Positions 1 to 6,276 of a stretch of DNA of 8,757 nt are shown piece after piece (position 1 is the first letter of the stretch; each line of letters starts with the position of its first letter). The notes beneath the pieces were generated by a model. The model saw only the letters and a list, made by a program, of their open reading frames with translations, was not told the origin of the DNA and did no database searches. The translations under genes and the position numbers were made by a program. Origin of the DNA: an uncultured Gammaproteobacteria bacterium (GTDB lineage: Bacteria; Pseudomonadota; Gammaproteobacteria; Nitrosococcales; Methylophagaceae); assembly GCA_913058195.1 (NCBI GenBank), contig CAJXPP010000077.1:1-8757 (forward strand), in the 5' to 3' direction.

Positions 1-47
1 CTACACAGAGTAGATCGTCGGCAGCGTCAGATGTGTATAAGAGACAG
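1..47 (+). other. Nextera i5-side sequencing adaptor (not biological)
   Basis: The first six bases match the end of the Illumina P5 arm. Bases 7-14 (AGAGTAGA) match the Nextera i5 index 504. Bases 15-47 are the full 33-nt Nextera read-1 transposase adaptor, ending in the 19-bp Tn5 mosaic end (29-47). Native DNA starts at 48. A reading frame opening at the GTG at 33 inside the adaptor adds five false residues (MYKRQ) to the autotransporter that follows. Confidence 0.98.
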
Positions 48-1565
48 GATAATAACGTTATCTTCGGGCCAGATATATTAAGGCCTCTTCCGGCTGCCAG
101 TGGCGGTGTACTGAGTGCATCTATTGAAGTGAAGTCAGGCACCGCTCAAAATGACCAGCTGTTATACGGCAGTGGCGATGTTGACATTACAAAGCTTAAA
201 GAGCTTAGGGTTGATGTTCTCCAGTCCAATACGGCCAATGAAATCGATGGTAAGAGTTTTACGATTGTTGCTGCTCAAAATGGTGCAGTAGCCGGTACAA
301 TCCAACGCTCTAGCCAAACTATTGATGTTGTTGAAGGCGGGAACGTGCCGGCTCTCGTTGATTTTACGGTGGTTGATCTAAATACTAGCGGTAAGCCTGA
401 TATAACGTTATTAGCTGATAGCGATCTTGCCCATCTATCTAAACATTCATCACTCGTTAGTCGAAATCATAAATCGTCCGCCGCGCTGTTAACTAATGCT
501 GCTAAAGCAGGGCATGCACAGACAATTAATTCTCTTAACAGCTTAACAAATGCTCAGGTTGACCCTCACCTGAACACTATCCACCCCGAACCTTATTCGT
601 CCTATATGACGGTTTCCCTAGAGAATGCAGATTTAGCTATTAACACGGTGCTCGATCACGCCAGCAAAGTACGGGGTTTCTCTAATGGAAATGTGCAGGA
701 AGTAGAGGATAATATTTCAGGCAGTCGTCTCTGGCTTGCTATGAATTACCATGAAGGAGATATTGACGGAGATAATGATCTGGGTGATTTTTCTTATAAT
801 TTATCCAGCATTATTATGGGTAAAGATTTTTCTGCATCCACCGAACAAACTATTGGTGCTTATTTCTCTTTTAGTCAACTGGATATGAATGAACACGATA
901 ATGCTGACCAAGACTTCGACGGTGAAGCGTACCATCTAGGAACCTACTACAATCATGCCAATATAAAAGGTTGGGATTTTCGTGGTGTCGCGGGATACAG
1001 CTACGCTAATCATGACTCTGAAAGACAGGTGACATTATCGAATTCAAAAAGCAAAGCGTCAGCAAGCTTTGATAGCCATAGTTTTTATGTAGGTGTGGCA
1101 AGTGCAATATCTGTTTTTAAAAATGGCTGGGTAGATCTCTCTCCTGAGCTTGGTTTTAAGTATATTTATTACACTCAAGAAAGTATCAAGGAATCTGAAA
1201 ATACTGGCTTAGGCCTTAACATTGATTCTGCTGATGCTCAAGCTGTAGTTGCTTCAGCAGGGTTAAATGCACATTTTGCTAGCCTGGGTAAGAGCAGCCT
1301 TTACCCTATGGCCTTTTTACGCTTCGAGCATGATTTTTATGCAAACTCGAATAGTGAGCATGAAATTGACGCCGCCTTGCAAGCAAACCCTAACAGCTCA
1401 CAGAAATTTGTGGGTCAGAATCGTGGAGAAAACTCAGTAATTGCTGGTGTTGGTTTAGGAAGCGACTTGAGTAGTGCCCTAAGTGTTCGCGGTAGTCTCG
1501 AGGCTGTGGAACACAGTAATGGCAGTGAATGGGGTGGAAGCCTTTATCTTGAATATCAGTGGTAA
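48..1565 (+). CDS. Autotransporter (type Va), C-terminal part, 5' end cut by window edge
   Basis: This is the last 505 residues of a self-secreting outer-membrane protein. Numbering from the first native residue, 1-185 are the end of a passenger: Gly/Asn/Ser-rich, beta-prone, with a 'FTIVAAQNGAVAGTI' stretch (72-86) like those before the translocator in many autotransporters. Residues 191-210 (around LAINTVLDHASKV) fit the alpha-helical linker that threads the barrel. From about 226 ('SRLWLAMNY') to 505, alternating amphipathic strands rich in Gly and aromatics give the roughly 280-residue size of an autotransporter beta-domain (PF03797). The protein ends in 'LYLEYQW', the aromatic C-terminal signal read by the BAM machinery. 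Signal peptide, passenger start and any catalytic residues lie outside the window, so the passenger's activity (protease, esterase or adhesin) is unknown. The true start is not here; the GTG at 33 is adaptor. Confidence 0.9.
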   Translation, partial: DNNVIFGPDILRPLPAASGGVLSASIEVKSGTAQNDQLLYGSGDVDITKLKELRVDVLQSNTANEIDGKSFTIVAAQNGAVAGTIQRSSQTIDVVEGGNVPALVDFTVVDLNTSGKPDITLLADSDLAHLSKHSSLVSRNHKSSAALLTNAAKAGHAQTINSLNSLTNAQVDPHLNTIHPEPYSSYMTVSLENADLAINTVLDHASKVRGFSNGNVQEVEDNISGSRLWLAMNYHEGDIDGDNDLGDFSYNLSSIIMGKDFSASTEQTIGAYFSFSQLDMNEHDNADQDFDGEAYHLGTYYNHANIKGWDFRGVAGYSYANHDSERQVTLSNSKSKASASFDSHSFYVGVASAISVFKNGWVDLSPELGFKYIYYTQESIKESENTGLGLNIDSADAQAVVASAGLNAHFASLGKSSLYPMAFLRFEHDFYANSNSEHEIDAALQANPNSSQKFVGQNRGENSVIAGVGLGSDLSSALSVRGSLEAVEHSNGSEWGGSLYLEYQW

Positions 1566-1833
1566 TGGAACTTTTTTGTTTCTTCACTATGTAGATGCTA
1601 TGTAAACTGTAGTGGTCTAATAAACATGAAGTAATTTAGAGCCCATAAGTTGTACAACCATCTTCGTAGACGGAGTAAGAGATTAGTTTTTGTACCGAAA
1701 CTAGACATTGACATATAAGGGATAAAATACAGTTAAAAGTTCCTAGTGGTTTGCATACCTTGATAGATTAGCATGGCTACATTAAATTTAATCACGAATA
1801 TTAAAACCCTATTTCCGTAGTTTTGGTTAAGAA

Positions 1834-1864
1834 TTTTCTGTAAGTAAAAACAGTTAAGTACAAT
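1834..1864 (+). repeat. Left copy of split 20-bp direct repeat bracketing pliI
   Basis: TTTTCTGTA (1834-1842) and TTAAGTACAAT (1854-1864) occur here separated by 11 bases. The same two blocks lie directly joined at 2462-2481, across the pliI stop codon. Order and orientation are identical, giving 20 matching bases with one 11-nt gap. Confidence 0.6.
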
Positions 1865-1907
1865 ATCTGACACTAGAAACTAGTGACAACAGGAAAAACA
1901 ACGAATG
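1857..1907 (+). repeat. Diverged copy of the asmA-like 3' end, forming the pliI leader
   Basis: This stretch aligns with 2595-2646 over 52 columns with six mismatches and one single-base gap (45 identical, about 87%), in direct orientation. The partner lies inside the AsmA-like gene (antisense to this strand), where it encodes residues 1185-1202. Read on the minus strand, this copy holds a frameshift and an in-frame TAG, so it is a non-coding relic. It includes the pliI Shine-Dalgarno (AGGA, 1891-1894) and ends at the pliI ATG. Weaker similarity may run left to about 1841/2571 (shared TAAGTAAA). Confidence 0.8.
1871..1885 (+). repeat. Short perfect hairpin just upstream of the pliI ribosome-binding site
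   Basis: CACTAG (1871-1876) and CTAGTG (1880-1885) form a perfect 6-bp inverted repeat with an AAA loop. It ends 5 bases before the AGGA Shine-Dalgarno. The partner repeat at 2595-2646 keeps only the left arm. It could influence translation initiation or bind a regulator, but a 6-bp arm can arise by chance. Confidence 0.4.
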
Positions 1908-2474
1908 AAATTAAAATATATAATTCTATTAGCGATGACCATTTCCATTCCTAGCCTCGCTAGCGATGCTAGGAATGGCTTTGATAAAGTTTTTAATCTA
2001 CAGGGAATTGGTTTCCATGTGACTTGTCCTAACTTAAGTTCAATCAACCAGTTAAAGATTACCCCAAGTGGCTTAACTATTGATAACTCCGTAATTAAGC
2101 AAGAAATCGACGGTGTTGTTACAGGTGCAGAAATAGCCGATTTAAACAGTGATGGTTCGCCAGAAATCTATATTTATATTAATTCTGTTGGAAGTGGTAG
2201 TTATGGAGAGCTCGTTGCTTACAGTGCTAACAATAAAAAATCTTTAAGTGAAATTTATTTGCCATCTTTATCTGATGAAAAGGTGAATACAAAAGGCTAT
2301 ATAGGCCATGATGAATTTGCTGTAGTTGAGACTAGTCTTCATAGACGTTTCCCTGTTTACGCTGAAGGGGATAGCAATGCCAAGCCTACAGGCGGGATTA
2401 GAATACTGCAGTACAAACTTGTATCAGGTGAAGCGACATGGACTTTAGAATTAATTGATAGTTTTCTGTATTAA
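1905..2474 (+). CDS. pliI: PliI-family periplasmic inhibitor of i-type lysozyme
   Basis: A 189-residue secreted protein. Residues 1-19 form a signal peptide (Lys at 2 and 4, hydrophobic 6-16, cleavage probably after SLA at 19), so the mature protein is periplasmic. The body resembles proteins annotated as PliI: 'LQGIGFHVTCPN' (32-43), 'PSGLTIDNS' (54-62), 'GAEIADLNSDGSPEIYIY' (74-91) and the SGSY loop (97-100). In PliI, a Ser/Tyr-bearing loop of this kind enters the lysozyme active site. PliI proteins block invertebrate-type (i-type) lysozymes and so protect peptidoglycan from animal or predator enzymes. The start is set by AGGA at 1891-1894, ten bases before the ATG. The gene is solitary: 339 bp from the autotransporter and convergent with the AsmA-like gene (52-bp gap). 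Its signal-peptide codons contain a 34-bp palindrome, and repeats bracket it. The family call comes from remembered consensus and could not be checked by search. Confidence 0.7.
   Translation: MKLKYIILLAMTISIPSLASDARNGFDKVFNLQGIGFHVTCPNLSSINQLKITPSGLTIDNSVIKQEIDGVVTGAEIADLNSDGSPEIYIYINSVGSGSYGELVAYSANNKKSLSEIYLPSLSDEKVNTKGYIGHDEFAVVETSLHRRFPVYAEGDSNAKPTGGIRILQYKLVSGEATWTLELIDSFLY
1945..1978 (+). repeat. 34-bp near-perfect palindrome inside pliI signal-peptide codons
   Basis: CCATTCCTAGC (1945-1955) and GCTAGGAATGG (1968-1978) are perfect 11-bp inverted arms. The 12-nt spacer itself contains the 10-bp palindrome TCGCTAGCGA (1957-1966). Only the C1956/T1967 pair breaks symmetry, so 16 of 17 pairs are complementary. 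It covers codons 14-25, spanning the predicted signal-peptidase site, and begins 40 nt after the start codon. In mRNA it would form a long stem with a small loop. Confidence 0.9.
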
Positions 2475-2481
2475 GTACAAT
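2462..2481 (+). repeat. Right copy of 20-bp direct repeat, across the pliI stop codon
   Basis: TTTTCTGTA immediately followed by TTAAGTACAAT, matching 1834-1842 and 1854-1864 in order and orientation. It contains the last codons and TAA of pliI. Its right end (AGTACAATGT, 2474-2483) also matches 2595-2604 exactly, making a third partial copy of the pliI-leader/asmA repeat. Confidence 0.6.
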
Positions 2482-2526
2482 GTAGCAAACACTCAAAATG
2501 TAAATCTGTAATTGCCAACTAATATC

Positions 2527-5500
2527 TTAGGGCAAAAATTCTTCACATTTACTGTCAGCCTCACCTTCATTAAGTAAATCCCAGAATGTGGAGAGTACAA
2601 TGTCTGCCACTAGAAACTGAGGCACAACAGAAAAAACAACGGATGTTAATGTATTGGCATCAGGTAATATAGTCACTGTTGGACTTACTAAGCTCCCCGT
2701 AACAGTTATGGGCAGTTGAGGCTTGAAAATACTTTTATTATCTATATGAATCGTTAAATCAATCGTTTCATCTTTCAAGTTTATATTGCCATTGCCACTA
2801 GCCTCTAAATCGGGAGACGTTACCATCAACATCTTTAAGTTTGCCATGCCATTTTGAAGTTGATAATGACTCATCGCACAATGAATATCTGTTTGATCCT
2901 TTTGAATTAAATGATCAAAAAACCATCCTAGAAAGTCTAGCTTGAGTAATGCCAAATCATCTTCATGTAATATCCCATTATCGAGAGCGGTTGAAATATT
3001 TCCATCCATTGAACTACTAATATCTGCTATTGAATAGCCCGTACCAGTGAATTTGGTGTGGATTGTCAAATCACCATCTAATATGGGGTCTTTTAGTAAT
3101 TGCGATGACAGGTGACCGATATCAATATCATTAGCCTGTAGCTCAAACGTAAGATGAGGGAGTTCAGTATCAAGAGCTAATCTAGTATTTAGATTAACGA
3201 AGCCATCATCAAAAATTAAACTTGCAGGGTTTATGGTCAGAATATCATCTTGAATACGTATCTTGGCAACGGCAGAATCAATGGTAAATTTACTTCCCTT
3301 AATTTCATCTGCAGAGAAGTGAAGGTCGAGATCTATCATCTTAATTAAATCAAAAGGCTGTATTTCGGACGAAAAAACTTTATCATCAGTTGTATTCGCA
3401 GTAGTGAAATCAAGTTTTTCATGATGAATTGCAAGATCTTTTAAGTCTATAGCTGCGGTGGTAATTGTCCCTTTTAATGCTGGCTTCTCATTTATATAGC
3501 TAGCAACAAGATCACTTTTAAAATGAGTTTGACCAATATCTATTTCACCTTTGAAAATGGCATGTTCATTATCACCTTGTAGCTGACCAATAAAGCGTAT
3601 CGCTTCTAGATCAGCAAACTCAATGCCTAGCTTATCACCTAACAACTGTGGTTTTTGTACGGTTAAATCTAAATTAAACTTTAGTTCATCTGCATCTAGA
3701 ATTGCATCAAAAGCCCCGTTTGCAGTGAGCTTATATAAACCTGGGCTTGCACTGGATAACTCTAGCCTTTCGATTCCTAAACTACCGTCATGGTTGGAAA
3801 TTAAAATATTTCCTGTCATTATTCCTAGGTCAGGTATGGGCCTATCTAGGATATGCTTTAATAAAATAGATACTTCTGTTTCTAGTTGAGCACTGAGGCT
3901 TAATTTATGATCATCTAAAATATCATGTATTTGACCTGTTAAGTGGATAGCATGACTGCCTGAGTTACCGACTGTTAGGACAATGCCTTCTAATCCCAAC
4001 TCACCCCTGCGCTCTCTTAATGTTGCTGTTATATTTAGGCGACCAAAATCGGGAAGCTGTTGTCCTATGAAGGACGAAATGCTGGTGTTACTTTCTGCAT
4101 TTGCTGTTAAACCGATATTAATACCAGATAATTGATTATTAGGTAACAAACCCGCTTGTTTAATGGACCCACTGCCCGTTAACTGTATGCCAGTTAAATT
4201 TGTAGTTGAAAAATTTAAAGCTGTAATACCTAGTGATTCTGAGTCACCAGATAACGTGAAGTTTCCATCAGCCTGTTTAATATCAGGTAAAGAGAACTCA
4301 AGATAGTTAGCAATTGCATCTAGATCTTGCGCTTGAAATTTTGCATCCAGTGAAAGCCCTGACCATCGAACATCATTAGAATAATGAATATTATCAATAG
4401 CTCCCTCTGCGGTTAACAAAAGAGAGGACTCATCCCCTACAGTGACTTTCAAATCTTTGAATGATAACTGTTGCCCTTGCCCATGTATCGTTGCTCTCGC
4501 TCGAACATCACCCAATAGAGGTAATTTAGTTTCGACCCAAGGAGACAAAACCACCATTTTTTTCACATGACTTTGTAAATTAAATAAAATATTTTCAACG
4601 GGGTTCGTTTGGACAATATTGCCAAATTTCACGTGACCATAGCCCCGAAGCGTTATACCATCATGATGACTAATGGTAACGTTTTCTACATTCAGCATTG
4701 AGTGATTCAGAGAGCCTGAAATATTTAGCTTAGCTGTCAGTAAATCAATTCCACTAAACTGTTTTAGTTCCTCTCGTTTAGGTAGTAAATGACCAACGTT
4801 TTTTCCTGATAAGGCAATATCTAAATTTAGTACCGATTCAGAGATCTCATCGTCAAATGTAAATGTCTCAATCCTACCCGAAGATATTACATGAAGCTGT
4901 TCTTCACTCCCGATAATAATGTTTATATCATCGACGTGGACAGCTTTATTTAGTAGTACAACCTTTGCATTCATGGATACAGGCCCTAAATCAGGGAGCT
5001 GCTGTTTTAGTAGTGTTGTAATCGCTACGCTTGATTCTGAATCGGCAGCCATGACTAAATTAAGCTTAGTATTTGAAGAGTTCAGGCCTTTAAAGTCAAA
5101 CTGACCTGTACCACTGATAGCCATATTAATCTCATTATCAAACGATAGCTGTAGGTCTACTTCTTCAATAGAGGCTAAATTGTTTTTAGTTGTTATTTGG
5201 CTATCGAATTGAATAGTTGTAGGTATTACAGATGATCGTGTCGTACTTAATAATTCTATTAGACTGGGCTGACTTATAGTACCCACTAAGTGCAGTTCTG
5301 CCTCAAACTCATCCAATACATCATTAATAGAGCCATTAGCCTTAATATCAATCCCAGATCTATTTTTTAATGAGGCTTGAAGATCTGAGATACGTAAATC
5401 ATCCATATCACCGATTAATGCAAAATTAAGTTGAGCAGAGCCTAAGTTTGGCATGTCAGCAGTAAAATGCTGAGTAATATTAGTCAATTCGGCTGTTTCA

Positions 5501-6198
5501 GCCGCAAACGTCATATTTATCCCATCGAGTTCAATTGGATCTTCAATACTGCCTTGAAGTAAGAATGATGAATTGTAAAACTGAAGTGCCATATCAACGG
5601 GAAAAGGTTGTTCTTTTTGAATAAGGTTCACTGGCCCCCCTAAACTACCGCTCACTTTGAATGGAGACTGTTCGAACTCACCTGAACCAGAGATAATCAT
5701 TTCACCTAGGCTTTCGCTTAGATTAATGTCGTCGAGTTTTAATTCTAGTGATTTGTTATTTTGACACTGGCAAGCAAGGTGAACATTAATAAGTTCAGCC
5801 TGTTCAATGATTGGAATAAAGAAGTCGACACTCTTTGAAGTTTGAACGTCTATTTGATTATTGATGATTATGTTGGCATCTTTTATAGTAAGTTTCTTAA
5901 TATCTAAGCGATCTGACAAGATACTTAATAGTGAGAATTTTACTTCAGCAAACGCAATCTTTATGTTCTGGTCACCTGAACGTGTTTCTAGTTTTATATT
6001 ATTAGCAACGATTGTTACCGTATCAGAAATATCTATTGAAGTAATGTTAACCGTTTCTACCTGATAATCGCTAAAGGTATGTATTAGCCAAACGAGACTG
6101 TCAGAATAGTCTTCTTTTTCAAGAGATAATAGAATACTGAGGAATGAACCAATAAGAATTAGTGATAATACAATAATTGTGTTTTTAATTATTTTCAC
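2527..6198 (-). CDS. AsmA-family envelope protein with tandem repeat modules
   Basis: A 1,223-residue protein anchored by one N-terminal inner-membrane segment (7-25), with the rest periplasmic. Residues 30-115 look like an AsmA-type N-terminus. From about 249 to 930, roughly nine beta-rich modules follow, several opening with an '(L/I/M)P-x-(L/F)-G' motif (249, 401, 559, 715, 788; LPDI at 637). Residues 950-1180 match the AsmA-like C-terminal region (AsmA_2), with 'NPASLIFDDGFVNLN', 'FTGTGYSIADI' and 'LPITVTGSLVSPTV'. The tail ends in a single-Cys 'KCEEFLP', as I recall for long AsmA proteins. Related E. coli proteins (TamB, YhdP, YdbH) form hydrophobic-groove bridges thought to carry phospholipids from inner to outer membrane, and this length is close to YhdP/TamB. 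Sequence does not decide which one it parallels. The start is GTG (6196-6198) with no clear Shine-Dalgarno; no in-frame ATG precedes it before the divergent gene. Convergent with pliI, divergent from the lipoprotein. Confidence 0.85.
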   Translation of the reverse strand: MKIIKNTIIVLSLILIGSFLSILLSLEKEDYSDSLVWLIHTFSDYQVETVNITSIDISDTVTIVANNIKLETRSGDQNIKIAFAEVKFSLLSILSDRLDIKKLTIKDANIIINNQIDVQTSKSVDFFIPIIEQAELINVHLACQCQNNKSLELKLDDINLSESLGEMIISGSGEFEQSPFKVSGSLGGPVNLIQKEQPFPVDMALQFYNSSFLLQGSIEDPIELDGINMTFAAETAELTNITQHFTADMPNLGSAQLNFALIGDMDDLRISDLQASLKNRSGIDIKANGSINDVLDEFEAELHLVGTISQPSLIELLSTTRSSVIPTTIQFDSQITTKNNLASIEEVDLQLSFDNEINMAISGTGQFDFKGLNSSNTKLNLVMAADSESSVAITTLLKQQLPDLGPVSMNAKVVLLNKAVHVDDINIIIGSEEQLHVISSGRIETFTFDDEISESVLNLDIALSGKNVGHLLPKREELKQFSGIDLLTAKLNISGSLNHSMLNVENVTISHHDGITLRGYGHVKFGNIVQTNPVENILFNLQSHVKKMVVLSPWVETKLPLLGDVRARATIHGQGQQLSFKDLKVTVGDESSLLLTAEGAIDNIHYSNDVRWSGLSLDAKFQAQDLDAIANYLEFSLPDIKQADGNFTLSGDSESLGITALNFSTTNLTGIQLTGSGSIKQAGLLPNNQLSGINIGLTANAESNTSISSFIGQQLPDFGRLNITATLRERRGELGLEGIVLTVGNSGSHAIHLTGQIHDILDDHKLSLSAQLETEVSILLKHILDRPIPDLGIMTGNILISNHDGSLGIERLELSSASPGLYKLTANGAFDAILDADELKFNLDLTVQKPQLLGDKLGIEFADLEAIRFIGQLQGDNEHAIFKGEIDIGQTHFKSDLVASYINEKPALKGTITTAAIDLKDLAIHHEKLDFTTANTTDDKVFSSEIQPFDLIKMIDLDLHFSADEIKGSKFTIDSAVAKIRIQDDILTINPASLIFDDGFVNLNTRLALDTELPHLTFELQANDIDIGHLSSQLLKDPILDGDLTIHTKFTGTGYSIADISSSMDGNISTALDNGILHEDDLALLKLDFLGWFFDHLIQKDQTDIHCAMSHYQLQNGMANLKMLMVTSPDLEASGNGNINLKDETIDLTIHIDNKSIFKPQLPITVTGSLVSPTVTILPDANTLTSVVFSVVPQFLVADIVLSTFWDLLNEGEADSKCEEFLP
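2595..2646 (+). repeat. asmA 3'-end copy of the pliI-leader repeat
   Basis: This is the coding partner of the repeat at 1857-1907 (45 of 52 columns identical, one gap). On the minus strand it encodes AsmA-like residues 1185-1202 with no interruption. Because it is intact here and the residues fit a natural protein tail, this is the likelier original. Confidence 0.8.
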
Positions 6199-6276
6199 TG
6201 GCAGGGTATTAAACTGTTTATAAACATGTTGTAATTCATACTTAAATAATTCAAAGAAGAGAACCGTTCTAAGTAT
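6199..6276. promoter_or_regulatory. Divergent control region with 12-bp palindrome
   Basis: These 78 bp separate the GTG of the AsmA-like gene (minus) from the ATG of the LssY_C lipoprotein (plus), so promoters for both should sit here or just inside the genes. TGTTTATAAACA (6215-6226) is a perfect 12-bp palindrome near the middle. On the minus strand, TTTAAT (6208-6213 reversed; 5 of 6 to the -10 consensus) lies 9 nt before the GTG. The upstream TTACAA has a short 15-nt spacing, so the promoter call is weak. A second small inverted repeat, AGAAC-C-GTTCT, lies at 6260-6270 just before the lipoprotein ATG. Confidence 0.4.

Larger units (their letters stand above)
1566..1904. other. Gene-free gap between autotransporter and pliI
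   Basis: I see no credible gene on either strand in these 339 bases; all frames are broken by frequent stops. A T-run (1571-1576) follows the autotransporter stop, but no convincing stem precedes it. A TAGTTT/AAACTA inverted repeat with an 8-nt spacer lies at 1684-1703 and could be chance. The last 50 bases repeat the 3' end of the AsmA-like gene (separate entry) and carry the pliI ribosome-binding site. No promoter could be assigned with confidence, though pliI's must lie here because the upstream gene ends 339 bp away. Confidence 0.7.

Noticed and set aside
33..47. GTG start and MYKRQ N-terminus on the autotransporter
   Set aside because: The codons are adaptor sequence, not genome; the gene simply runs off the left edge.
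1390..1587. 65-residue minus-strand frame at the autotransporter end
   Set aside because: It is antisense to conserved barrel strands and the C-terminal signal; it has no independent support.
1701..1972. Seven CTAG tetranucleotides clustered around pliI
   Set aside because: CTAG is scarce in many proteobacteria, but it is frequent throughout this window, including the AsmA-like gene, so the cluster is not distinctive.
1905..2474. MliC/PliC-type inhibitor of c-type lysozyme instead of PliI
   Set aside because: MliC-type proteins are smaller, often lipoproteins, with a different beta-barrel and paired cysteines; this protein has one Cys, no lipobox and PliI-like blocks around the SGSY loop.
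2475..2526. Terminator between convergent pliI and the AsmA-like gene
   Set aside because: The 52-bp gap shows no stem with a T-tract on either strand.
3623..3889. 88-residue plus-strand frame inside the AsmA-like gene
   Set aside because: It is a shadow of modules 7-8 of the AsmA-like protein, with no ribosome-binding site and no recognisable features.
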